Made by a program: the position numbers and the translations under genes. A model generated the notes under the pieces. That model worked only from the letters and a program-made list of their open reading frames with translations. It was not told the origin of the DNA and made no database searches. Positions 26,562 through 35,598 of a stretch of 64,000 nucleotides of DNA are shown piece after piece. The stretch comes from Haloplanus sp. XH21 (lineage in GTDB: Archaea > Halobacteriota > Halobacteria > Halobacteriales > Haloferacaceae): assembly GCF_023276355.1 (NCBI RefSeq), contig NZ_JALLPL010000002.1, positions 1 to 64,000 on the forward strand, in the 5' to 3' direction. How positions within the stretch are numbered: position 1 is the first letter of the stretch; each line of letters begins with the position of its first letter.

Positions 26562-27257
26562 ATGGATTTTTGGGATACTAACATCGTTCTCGGCTATACA
26601 GTAGAGTGGGACGATTTTAATTCGCCTGTAGATTCCTATTTACAAACTCGCGCGTCGGAACGAGAATTAATTGCGAGTACGAGAGTCTTTGACGAAGCAC
26701 TCAGCGTGATTGAAAAGCAGCGGAAACGCGTCCGGCAAGCCGCAGATCGGGTCTTTGAGCAATTCGACTCCGGGCCATATGATACGATAGAAGACGTGAA
26801 GAGGTTCGTTCATAGCGAGTTTGGCGACGATTGGCAAAAGGTTGGTCCGATCCTCAGTTACATTGATTATCACAATAACGCATTTCTAGGGCTCACGCAG
26901 ACCGATTCAGAACGCGCTCTCCGGTCCACCTTCGAGGAAATCTCTGATGACTTTGACGCTCCTAAACAGAGCATACAACGATTAAAATCAGAGGACGGTG
27001 CTATAGCACTTGCTCATTTCGATCAAGGATTGGTCAGCTATGAATCCGAGTACGAAGAGGAATACGAAGAGCTCTCTAATCTGTTGGATGACTTGGACCG
27101 AGATATCTTATTGGACTCATATCATTTAGTTACTGTAACTCCCCGGTCAAGAGTTGGCTTTCTTACATTCGACGCTAACGATATTATCGATAACAACGAT
27201 GAAATCGAGGAATGTCTCTCTGGGATCTCAGTAGTCAACGGCTGGGAGTTCGAATAG
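26562..27257 (+). CDS. PIN-like nuclease, putative toxin inside DISARM
   Basis: 231 residues. MDFWDTNIVLGY gives the first PIN acidic motif, STRVFDEALSVIEKQ the second, and the end shows DRDILLDSYHLVTVTP followed by VGFLTFDANDIIDN, matching the D...T-x-D-x-D/N-x-F/I pattern of PIN active sites. The middle is helical with QLRS-type linkers. It lies downstream of the Panacea-like gene on the same strand, so the pair looks like a toxin-antitoxin module. RNA cleavage is inferred from the fold. No orthologue in the canonical DISARM set is known to me. Confidence 0.6.
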   Translation: MDFWDTNIVLGYTVEWDDFNSPVDSYLQTRASERELIASTRVFDEALSVIEKQRKRVRQAADRVFEQFDSGPYDTIEDVKRFVHSEFGDDWQKVGPILSYIDYHNNAFLGLTQTDSERALRSTFEEISDDFDAPKQSIQRLKSEDGAIALAHFDQGLVSYESEYEEEYEELSNLLDDLDRDILLDSYHLVTVTPRSRVGFLTFDANDIIDNNDEIEECLSGISVVNGWEFE

Positions 27258-27338
27258 CTATTTCCGTTTCCGACTATTCACCGATCCAAGCGATGTCCTC
27301 ACTTAACGTTATGTTGTTACGTCTCAAATCCCCCTTTT

Positions 27339-30300
27339 ATGCCCGCTGGTCGTCGTGATATTCCACCTCAATCAAATCCACGATACGTCCGCCCTCCTGA
27401 CGAAGCATATGAACTTGATGAGGACCCCACATTCCGACAACATCAAGCCGCAAACGACGTCATCACCCGGAGATTAGTACGCCGATTAACCGGTCGAGGT
27501 CCAAACGAGCAAACGCACTACGGATCTAAACCGTCTCGTCAGTACTTCGCGGGTGTTCTCGCCTCCCAGTACAAATACCGCGAGGCTCTGGCTCAGGACG
27601 AAGCATTTCAGGATATCGCGGAAGACGTTGCGCCCTTCCGTATTGGAGTAACATTTCGCGTCCCGACGAACATCGACGAGGACGCGACCGTCGAACTGAC
27701 GCCCAGTGCCAACGTCTACTATCGTCGATTTCCAGAAGTTGACGAACAACGTGAACGTGGAGGAGAAAGGCATCTTCACCGCACGCCAACCTACGAGCGT
27801 GGAGGGCCTCAATCGTCGCGCCACCAACCAGACGTGCCACAGGAGGCAACGGACGGTGGTCGTGACCTCAGATCGGACGGCGGTGACGGAGAAAGTGACG
27901 ACGGAGAGGAAGAAGCAGTCGTCGATCTGCTTCCAGTGTACGAGCGAATTGAACTCGATCTGAAAGAACACTGTGGAGACGAGTTGGTTCTCACCGGATC
28001 TGACCTCCACTCCCTCGCTGACAAACCCGGTCCGAAAATTGTCTCGCTGTCTTCAGCGTTCACTGCCGCAGAAGAAACAGTTCGTGATGACCCACTCGCG
28101 TTTCGAGAGTTACCTAGTGGAACAAGCGAACGTGACGGACGAGAAATTCCGGTAGAGCTTCTCGAAGACGAGTCCGCGTTTCGCGGATGGATCGACGAAA
28201 CCTACTCGAGTGATGTCGTCGATCCCCTCTGGGAGGGTGATTTGCGTGTCCAGGTCAGAGAAGAGTCCCGAGACGAAGGAGAAGATCGGTTCGTTATCGA
28301 GGCCACGTTCGTGAACACTCATGGGTCGGACTACCCTGACGCCGGCGACTATGAGTACAAGATGTGGCGGGCATTCCTCTTCGACGTGGGAATTGACGCC
28401 AGCGTCGACGGACCGGACATCACGCCTTTCCAGCTCGACGAGATTCGCGACGAGTACCAGTACGACGGCCGAATGTACGCGGTAGGGGAGAACTGTGCGG
28501 CAGAACCGATATATCCTGCAGAAGAACGCAATCCGTTGGCTGATCCCGACCCAGTCGGTGTGCGGACCGTCACTCTGCCAGTCTACGAACAGTCAAAATA
28601 CCTCCCCCGTGAACCAATTCCGCTGCAGTTCGATGTCCTTGCTGACAATGCCTCGTTGTCCGGAGACGACCTCCCCACCCACGTCCTCGAGGACCTCCCC
28701 GAGCAAGTGAACGGGACTGACGAGATCGACTTAGACGACTTACTCCTTATCCTTCAAAATGAGATGGAAAGGGCTGAAGGCCATTACCTCGACGTTGGAG
28801 ATGACGTCCTGTCTGACAAGTCCGACGAGGCCGAGCGACGGTTTGAGGAGGCGATATCTTCATTCAGAGACGAACGTCGACGATTCGAGCAGGGACGTCA
28901 ACTCATTCGCGACGAAGACAGAGTTCGGGAGGCGTTCACACTCCTGAATGAGACGTTCATCGAGATGGGTGACTTCCCGGGTTGGCGACTGTTTCAACTA
29001 GTATTCATCGTGATGTCGATTCCCGATATTGTTGCACAAGCTGATCCAGACCGGGAGGTGACGAATCGACTGGACACTGCAGACGTCATTTATTATCCGA
29101 CTGGCGGTGGGAAAACCGAAGCGTATCTGGGGTTAGTCACATTCACCGCGTTTCACGACAGATTGCGGGGAAAGGAGTTCGGAACTACAGCTCTGACGAA
29201 GTTCCCGCTTCGGTTTTTGTCTCTCGAACAGCTACAGCGCGCGGCGGAGGTGCTCGGACATGCTGAACTGGTTCGTCGCGAGAACGGCCTCGATGGTGAT
29301 CCGTTCAGTGTAGGTTACTTTGTGGGCAAGGACAACGTTCCAAACAAGCTGATGGACGAGCGGCGCTACGACCGCGTCGATCGGATCCAGGAAGCGAAGG
29401 ACGACTCACCTGAAGATCAGGACCACGAGTTCCTCATCCTTTCCGAGTGCCCCTTCTGTGGGAACGAGAGCGTCGAAATAGACGGTGACCACGAACGAGC
29501 ACGCGTCGATCACGTGTGCACCCACTCAGAGTGTCCGTGGGTCAAGCTACACGACGGTGAAGAACCCCTGCCCGTCTACGTCACGGACAGAGAAGTCTAC
29601 CGCCACGCGCCCACGTTCGTCGTTTCGACGATCGACAAGATCTCTATCGTCGGGATGCAACGTCGATTTCGGACGCTACTCGGACATATTGAGGCGCGGT
29701 GTCCCCACCACGGATTCACCGGAGAAGAGGACTGTCTGGTAGACGACTACGACTATCCCTCGAAGCACACGTGTGACAACGAGGACCTCGTAGAGGTTGA
29801 CTCCGTGGACCCTCCGTCGTTAATAATTCAGGACGAACTTCACCTGCTTCGAGAAGAATTCGGATCCTTTGACTCCCATTACGAGACGTTACTGCAGACC
29901 TTGGCCGAAGAATTCGGCGACGGTTGGCAAATGAAGGTCGTCGCGGCGACTGCGACCATTAAGGGTGCTGAACGGCAGGTAGAGGCACTATATCGTCGGG
30001 AACACAATACCTTCCCCGCACAGGGCCCTCGCCTGAAGCAGTCATTCTACGCTTACGCCCACCCGCGGAAAGTCGGCCGCAATATGATCGGCGGCATTCC
30101 ACGGAACGTATCTCGGACGTTCGCCATCAACCGCATCCACGAAGAGCAAGCACGGATCGTCCAAGAGTTTCAGGAAAATCCTGCCGAGCTGGACGCGGCG
30201 ATAGCTGCCCGAGACCCCAACGAAGGAGAATACGATTACGACGAACTGGACTTTTCGCCCGGCGAGGACGAGAGAAAGGATGAATTGATCGACGTTCTCG

Positions 30301-31244
30301 ACGACTACGAGGTCCAGGTTTCCTATCACTACGCGAAGGACAACACCCAACTGATGAAGCGCTCAGTCCGGACGATGATAAACCGAAACCTGGCGACGGC
30401 CGATGGAAACTATCACACCCTTCGTCCCGTTCTCATGACGGGCGAAACGCCACTCAGCCTGGTCCGGACGTACAAGGACGAGATCGAAGCTGATCCTGAG
30501 GATCGCGAAGAGCCCATTCACGTTGTCATCGCGACGTCAATGATCTCGCACGGTATCGACATCGAGCGGTTCAATTTCATAGCGTTCCATGGCACTCCGC
30601 GCTCGACGGCGGAGTACATTCAGTCGTATTCCCGGGTGGGGCGGGAACATCCAGGGTCAGTCTATATGTCGTTCCACCCGATGCAGGTGAAAGACCAATC
30701 CCATTACCACCAATTCCATCATCACCACGAGTACGAAGACCTCCTGGTAGAGGCTACGCCGCTCGAGCGGTGGGCGAAGTACGGGATCGAGCAAACGTTC
30801 TCCGGGTTATTCTGTGCTCTATTCCTGCAGCTGTTTGACGGAGAGTACGGGGGTGAACTCTCGGAGCGTCTCTACGACTGGGAAGGCCTTCAAGAAGCAA
30901 TTCATCGCGACGAGATTGACGTTGACCGGCAACGAGTCGAGAATCTCCTTGCTCGAGCGTACGACGTTCACGACGCGTCTCCGTCGGACGCAGACGCGGC
31001 GTCGATCTACTCGGAGCGGCTAGAGAAGATGTTCGACGACCTTTGGCCTGCGCTAATTGACGCTGAACCTGACGACGATAACACGTTCCTACCCCACGTG
31101 TTTGGAACGCTAACAGACGAGAACGACGAACCCCTCGTCGGTGCGCGAGAACCGATGACTAATCTTCGTGACATAGACGAGCAAATTCCGATCGAACCGG
31201 ACACGAACACTGCCAAGGCCATCAACCTCTTCACGAACCAATGA
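27339..31244 (+). CDS. drmA: DrmA, DISARM helicase
   Basis: 1301 residues, within the usual DrmA range. Walker A-like YYPTGGGKTEAYLGL (about 583-597), a zinc-binding insert with CPFCGNES and CTHSECPW (about 705-735), DExx motif IIQDELHLL (about 828-836), and helicase motifs V/VI GIDIERFNFIAFHGTPRST and YSRVGREHPG (about 1070-1105). DrmA is the ATP-dependent superfamily 2 helicase that, with DrmB, binds and moves on incoming DNA. The start at 27339 is preceded by a short T-rich stretch; the preceding PIN gene ends 81 bp upstream, so it may have its own promoter. Its stop overlaps an ATG (ATGA, 31241-31244). Confidence 0.9.
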   Translation: MPAGRRDIPPQSNPRYVRPPDEAYELDEDPTFRQHQAANDVITRRLVRRLTGRGPNEQTHYGSKPSRQYFAGVLASQYKYREALAQDEAFQDIAEDVAPFRIGVTFRVPTNIDEDATVELTPSANVYYRRFPEVDEQRERGGERHLHRTPTYERGGPQSSRHQPDVPQEATDGGRDLRSDGGDGESDDGEEEAVVDLLPVYERIELDLKEHCGDELVLTGSDLHSLADKPGPKIVSLSSAFTAAEETVRDDPLAFRELPSGTSERDGREIPVELLEDESAFRGWIDETYSSDVVDPLWEGDLRVQVREESRDEGEDRFVIEATFVNTHGSDYPDAGDYEYKMWRAFLFDVGIDASVDGPDITPFQLDEIRDEYQYDGRMYAVGENCAAEPIYPAEERNPLADPDPVGVRTVTLPVYEQSKYLPREPIPLQFDVLADNASLSGDDLPTHVLEDLPEQVNGTDEIDLDDLLLILQNEMERAEGHYLDVGDDVLSDKSDEAERRFEEAISSFRDERRRFEQGRQLIRDEDRVREAFTLLNETFIEMGDFPGWRLFQLVFIVMSIPDIVAQADPDREVTNRLDTADVIYYPTGGGKTEAYLGLVTFTAFHDRLRGKEFGTTALTKFPLRFLSLEQLQRAAEVLGHAELVRRENGLDGDPFSVGYFVGKDNVPNKLMDERRYDRVDRIQEAKDDSPEDQDHEFLILSECPFCGNESVEIDGDHERARVDHVCTHSECPWVKLHDGEEPLPVYVTDREVYRHAPTFVVSTIDKISIVGMQRRFRTLLGHIEARCPHHGFTGEEDCLVDDYDYPSKHTCDNEDLVEVDSVDPPSLIIQDELHLLREEFGSFDSHYETLLQTLAEEFGDGWQMKVVAATATIKGAERQVEALYRREHNTFPAQGPRLKQSFYAYAHPRKVGRNMIGGIPRNVSRTFAINRIHEEQARIVQEFQENPAELDAAIAARDPNEGEYDYDELDFSPGEDERKDELIDVLDDYEVQVSYHYAKDNTQLMKRSVRTMINRNLATADGNYHTLRPVLMTGETPLSLVRTYKDEIEADPEDREEPIHVVIATSMISHGIDIERFNFIAFHGTPRSTAEYIQSYSRVGREHPGSVYMSFHPMQVKDQSHYHQFHHHHEYEDLLVEATPLERWAKYGIEQTFSGLFCALFLQLFDGEYGGELSERLYDWEGLQEAIHRDEIDVDRQRVENLLARAYDVHDASPSDADAASIYSERLEKMFDDLWPALIDAEPDDDNTFLPHVFGTLTDENDEPLVGAREPMTNLRDIDEQIPIEPDTNTAKAINLFTNQ

Positions 31245-31324
31245 CTTCGACAGCACACCTTACGGCAAATCCAACCGTCCAGAGAGCCCTCGTTAACGAG
31301 TCTGTCCCGCCGGTGGGGTGGTAA
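31241..31324 (+). CDS. 27-codon micro-ORF bridging drmA and drmB, in drmB's frame
   Basis: MTSTAHLTANPTVQRALVNE... starts at the ATGA overlapping the drmA stop and ends with TAA at 31322-31324, three bases before the drmB ATG, in the same reading frame as drmB. Either it is a small coupled peptide, or drmB originally began here and the TAA is a mutation. The drmB domain itself begins only a few residues after the later ATG, so both readings are possible. Confidence 0.35.
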   Translation: MTSTAHLTANPTVQRALVNESVPPVGW

Positions 31325-31327
31325 CGC

Positions 31328-33259
31328 ATGGACGAAGAGGCCGACATGATGCGGGGCATCGCACAGGTACTGTACAATTTCGGCCCCGGAAACGTGTTCG
31401 ACTACGGAGAGTATGACGTTGCGATGCGGGTGAAAGACAAGGGGGTGAAGGTGCGGCAGTTTAACGATTTGCCAGTCGCCCGAGTGACCGGAGAGATGCG
31501 TAGTCAAGCGGATCGATTCCGTAACGCGGACGAGTCGCCGTGGAACGAACTCTCTCCCGCTGACCTCGACGCTTATCGTCCACGCAAGGTCGAAGGACGG
31601 TTGTTCCCTCTGACGATGGTGTGTGACCAACCGGAGTGCCGTCGCGTAGACATCAGACAAAATCCGACTGACTACTACGCGACTGACAGCGAAGACAAGA
31701 ATCCCGGTGACTGTCCTCGAGACGGATGCCAGGGCAGATTACAACAAGTTCCATTCGTCGTCACTCACGAGTGTGGTAACGCGCTTCCTCCTGGACCAAC
31801 TGACGAATGCGAAACGCACGACTACGTCGCGCCGTACTTGCACAAGCCTACCCGAGACCCCGCGACGTGGAGGTTCCGCTGTGACTATTGTGGGGACGAC
31901 ATGGGACCGCTAGGTGCCTTTTGCGAAGATTGTAACGAGTACGTGGGAGGACCGACACCACCAGGTGGTGGGGGGATATACTATCCAGCCACGTTACTTC
32001 AGGTGGCCATTCCGCCAGTCGGGATGGACCGCGACGACCTGGAACGGGAGGAGTCCTGGGCTAGAGTATTGATGGCTGCATTCACTGACGACGACGTTCC
32101 CCTCACGGAAGACAACACGATCGAGGATATGGTGACTCGCGCCGGGGAGCAAGAGCAAATCGAGAACCTTCGCGAAGAGGGATACACCGAGGATGAAATC
32201 GAAAGGTACCTCCAAATGCAGGCTGACGCGGGGCGCGCCGTCGACCATTTGACGAGTGAGTACGTGACAGAGAAGACCCGAGGTGAAATCGACCCACCTG
32301 GTACCGAAGGCGACGACGAAACTCGAGAACAGCGAGCGTACTCTCTGATCGCTGACCAGCTATTCACATTCATCCGCTCAACGGAAGGGTACGAAGGGGA
32401 TCCCGAACACGACGATTACGATCCGAGCACGTACCCAGAACCGCGGAAACTTTCGGATGTTCTCACCCCAGAGTTCAAAGAGAGGTACCCGCGAGCTCGA
32501 AAGTACCAGGATAAGCTGGATCGAATCAACGTGAACGAAGTGTGGGTGGTGGACAACTTCCCGCTACTTTCGGTGCTCTACGGCTATTACCGGGAACTTC
32601 CAGATCCGTCTCAGGTCGACCTGAACGCGTTCGATCATCCTTACGGTGACGAGGGGACGATTCCCGTTTTCGCCGATCGTAGTCCGTCAGAAGCGCTGAT
32701 TCTCGAGGTCGACCGCAAGGCCCTCGTGGAGTGGTTAGTTGACGCCAACGTCGTCGACGAATCGGTAACGCCGGACGCTGACGCCAGCGACGAAACGTAC
32801 CAGAAGTGGCTCTTGAACAACGTCGATCCCGTAGCCGTCGACAATCCATTTTCTGATGTCGATCACGAACCCACCGAATCGGCGTATCGACTCTTACACA
32901 GCATGAGCCACGCACTGGTTTCCACGGCATCTGATCAGTGTGGCCTCGCGACTGACAGCATTTCCGAGCTGATCTTACCGAACGTCCCGGCCATTATTCT
33001 GTACGCGAAGTCGACCGAACACTTCGCACTCGGTGGGATGTCGACCCTCTTCGAGACTCGAATTCACCCGTGGGTAGACCACACGATCGACTTTGCCGAA
33101 CAATGCCTGCTCGACCCCGCGTGCAGTCAGGACGACGACGGTGCTGCGTGTCACGCTTGCCTTCATCTAACGACCGTCACTTGTGAGGCGTTCAACGAGC
33201 ACCTCGACCGGCGAGCGCTCGTCGGTGGACCAGCTACGCCTGCGTTTTGGAACGTGTGA
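31328..33259 (+). CDS. drmB: DrmB, DUF1998-type DISARM protein
   Basis: 643 residues, the usual size. The N-terminus IAQVLYNFGPGNVFDYGEYD matches the family opening with FGPG. Zinc-binding pairs appear at CDQPEC, CPRDGC and CDYCGDDMGPLGAFCEDC (about 100-205). The C-terminal DUF1998 block has MSHALVSTASDQCGL, STLFETR and CHACLHLTTVTCEAFNEHLD (about 605-625). DrmB partners the DrmA helicase in the core DrmAB complex that protects against phage DNA. It lies between drmA and drmC, in the canonical order. Confidence 0.9.
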   Translation: MDEEADMMRGIAQVLYNFGPGNVFDYGEYDVAMRVKDKGVKVRQFNDLPVARVTGEMRSQADRFRNADESPWNELSPADLDAYRPRKVEGRLFPLTMVCDQPECRRVDIRQNPTDYYATDSEDKNPGDCPRDGCQGRLQQVPFVVTHECGNALPPGPTDECETHDYVAPYLHKPTRDPATWRFRCDYCGDDMGPLGAFCEDCNEYVGGPTPPGGGGIYYPATLLQVAIPPVGMDRDDLEREESWARVLMAAFTDDDVPLTEDNTIEDMVTRAGEQEQIENLREEGYTEDEIERYLQMQADAGRAVDHLTSEYVTEKTRGEIDPPGTEGDDETREQRAYSLIADQLFTFIRSTEGYEGDPEHDDYDPSTYPEPRKLSDVLTPEFKERYPRARKYQDKLDRINVNEVWVVDNFPLLSVLYGYYRELPDPSQVDLNAFDHPYGDEGTIPVFADRSPSEALILEVDRKALVEWLVDANVVDESVTPDADASDETYQKWLLNNVDPVAVDNPFSDVDHEPTESAYRLLHSMSHALVSTASDQCGLATDSISELILPNVPAIILYAKSTEHFALGGMSTLFETRIHPWVDHTIDFAEQCLLDPACSQDDDGAACHACLHLTTVTCEAFNEHLDRRALVGGPATPAFWNV

Positions 33260-33263
33260 TAGT

Positions 33264-34184
33264 ATGCCGGACGGTGAAGAGAATGATATGGTCGGCTTCG
33301 ATGACCCACCTCGGGATTTCGCAATCGCCCAGCAACTTCCACCAAGAGTAATCGAACACCTTCGTGACGGGTTCGCTAAATTTCGGGACTCACCCCAAAC
33401 CACGGTGAATCAAACTACGCTACAGGAATACGCACCCTCGGAATATACTCTGTCGGCGCGGGCAGTAGAGGCTGTCTTTGTTGGCCTCGCGACGGACGCT
33501 GAGGCCGAGCAGATTTCGACAGGAGATCGTTACGCCGATTACACCTTTCGCGTATCTCCGCAATTGGCGGCACGCACTCTCGATCGCCAGTACGTCGCGG
33601 CGTTGGCTATCGAAGAGGTTACGGAACGCTCGCGTGAGAGTACACCCGACGTCAGTTTAGTTGCGACCCTTCCGGACGGTGTGACTCTCAGTGAGGGTGA
33701 TGCCGTTGGCGCGATTAGTGCTCGGGCCCGGGACCTAGTCCTCGGGGCCAGTGACACAGTCCGGATCGCGAACCCTTACTTCGACGCTGACCAGCGCATC
33801 GTCGACGACCTCGCAAGCTTGCCCCAACGAGGGGTCAACCTACGCGTTCTCACTCGTGAGACAGAAGATCCTGGTGACGACCTTATTGATGCGCTAAACA
33901 CGTTACACGAGGGCCTTGATCGAGAAGGTCGATCGCGTCTAGAAGTTCGCGATCTATACGAAGAAACGGATTGGGGCAGGCACAAGCTCGCAACCCACGC
34001 GAAACTTGCCATCGTCGATGAAACTAGCTGTTACGTCGGCTCGGCTAACCTCACCAAGACGAATCTCAGCGCCAACTTCGAATTTGGGATCATCGTAGAG
34101 GGAGCTCCGGCCACGCGAACCGCAGCAGTTTTCGACGACGTGTTCACAGCTGCCGACCCGGTCGAACTACCATTATTACGATAA
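33264..34184 (+). CDS. drmC: DrmC, phospholipase D-like DISARM protein
   Basis: 306 residues from ATG 33264, four bases after the drmB stop; the longer reading into drmB from 33183 is out of place. A single HKD motif is visible, HAKLAIVDETSCYVGSANLT (about 246-265), after a nuclease-type core (VRIANPYFDADQRIVDDLAS). One HKD suggests a dimeric PLD-family nuclease. In the described DISARM system drmC is dispensable or minor for defence. Canonical order and spacing support the call. Confidence 0.88.
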   Translation: MPDGEENDMVGFDDPPRDFAIAQQLPPRVIEHLRDGFAKFRDSPQTTVNQTTLQEYAPSEYTLSARAVEAVFVGLATDAEAEQISTGDRYADYTFRVSPQLAARTLDRQYVAALAIEEVTERSRESTPDVSLVATLPDGVTLSEGDAVGAISARARDLVLGASDTVRIANPYFDADQRIVDDLASLPQRGVNLRVLTRETEDPGDDLIDALNTLHEGLDREGRSRLEVRDLYEETDWGRHKLATHAKLAIVDETSCYVGSANLTKTNLSANFEFGIIVEGAPATRTAAVFDDVFTAADPVELPLLR

Positions 34185-34298
34185 AATGTCGGCAGCGCTT
34201 AACCCACACTCTACGAAGGTGCGACTCCCCTCGTTCGCCAACCGGGAACTTCACCTGAATCACAAAAAATTAGACGTCGGAATTTGTATGGGTGAGTA

Positions 34299-35441
34299 AT
34301 GAGCAGAGGTACCGTGGTTGACCTCTTTTGCGGCGCTGGTGGGGCTTCTCTCGGATTTCACCAGGCAGGGTTTGAAATAAGAGGTGCGGTTGACATCGAC
34401 GAAGACGCACTCGACACGTACGAACGAAATCTCACGGACGAGGGAATAGTCGACTTTGAACCTCTGCAAGCAGATTTAGAGGAAACGACTTTCGACGAGA
34501 TTCGCGACCACTTCGGCCTCGAAAAGGGAGAAGTAGACGTAATCTGTGGTTGCCCTCCGTGCCAGAATTTCAGCTCACTTAGAGACACTACGCCCTGGCC
34601 GGAGGACGAACCGAAGGACGACTTACTCCGGGCATTTGTTGAACGGATTCGGGAAGAAAAGCCCGATATCGTGTTCTTTGAGAACGTCCAAGGCATCCTC
34701 AGTTCGGGAGAGGGTGCCTATATCAAGTGGTTCCGAAATCAAATGGAGAAATTGACACGCGAAGAGGACACTGAAGAACAGGGCGGATACGGTGTGAACC
34801 TGAAACTCGTTAATGCCGCCAACTACGGGATTCCGCAACGGAGGAAGCGAACCATTGGCGTATGTGTGTACGGTGCGGACCCAGACGATATCGCAGTTCG
34901 GTCACCAACACACACAGAAAACCCGGATGAGGACGACGAACGAGAGCGATGGAGGTGGGTCCAAGATGCGATCGTTCGAGACGATCTGGAGAACTTGTCA
35001 AAGGGAGAAAAACAGGATGACGATCCAGCCCATCGAGCGAGGAATCATCGGCAGAAAACCATCGATCTAATGGAGGCAATCCCTGACGACGGAGGAAGCT
35101 GGATGGATCTCCGAGGAACCGAGCACGAGGATCTTATCCGAGAGTGCCATCAGAATATTGATTCAGGTGCTGGCTCAGCCTATGGAAGAATGGCGTGGAA
35201 AGAGCCAGCACCAACTCTTACGACGCGTTGCACGACCCCAAGTTGTGGCCGATTCACTCATCCCGAAGCTAACCGGAGTATAACTCCTCGTGAAGCTGCA
35301 CTACTGATGACTTTTCCGAGAGAATTCGAACTACCTGATCGAATTAGCGCGGCCGAAAGGGTCGTAGGAAATGCTGTACCTCCGGATTTGGTGGAAGCGA
35401 TGTTGTATAGTCCGTCAGTCGAGAGGATGTTTCCCAGTTGA
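34299..35441 (+). CDS. drmMII: DrmMII, DNA (cytosine-5) methyltransferase of class 2 DISARM
   Basis: 380 residues. Motif I VVDLFCGAGGASLGFHQAGF (about 6-25), motif IV CGCPPCQNFSS with catalytic Cys near 87, motif VI FFENVQGI (about 126-133), motif VIII QRRKRTIGV (about 180-188), and motifs IX/X with ITPREAALLMTFP and VGNAVPP. It marks host DNA so that DrmAB ignores it. Presence of the 5mC enzyme, not an adenine methylase, identifies class 2. A 114-bp gap after drmC leaves room for its own promoter. Confidence 0.9.
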   Translation: MSRGTVVDLFCGAGGASLGFHQAGFEIRGAVDIDEDALDTYERNLTDEGIVDFEPLQADLEETTFDEIRDHFGLEKGEVDVICGCPPCQNFSSLRDTTPWPEDEPKDDLLRAFVERIREEKPDIVFFENVQGILSSGEGAYIKWFRNQMEKLTREEDTEEQGGYGVNLKLVNAANYGIPQRRKRTIGVCVYGADPDDIAVRSPTHTENPDEDDERERWRWVQDAIVRDDLENLSKGEKQDDDPAHRARNHRQKTIDLMEAIPDDGGSWMDLRGTEHEDLIRECHQNIDSGAGSAYGRMAWKEPAPTLTTRCTTPSCGRFTHPEANRSITPREAALLMTFPREFELPDRISAAERVVGNAVPPDLVEAMLYSPSVERMFPS

Positions 35442-35598
35442 TCCGATTCCATAGAGACACTCTCTAGTGTCGGCGAATCTTTGCCGCACTCTTATCTGAT
35501 CTATGTGTCACTGACGTAGCTGTCTTACAGTTTTTCTACCCCCTCGATGGGTGAGGGATTCGCCGTACTGGCGAATTCCCACTAAACTGGAGAGAACA

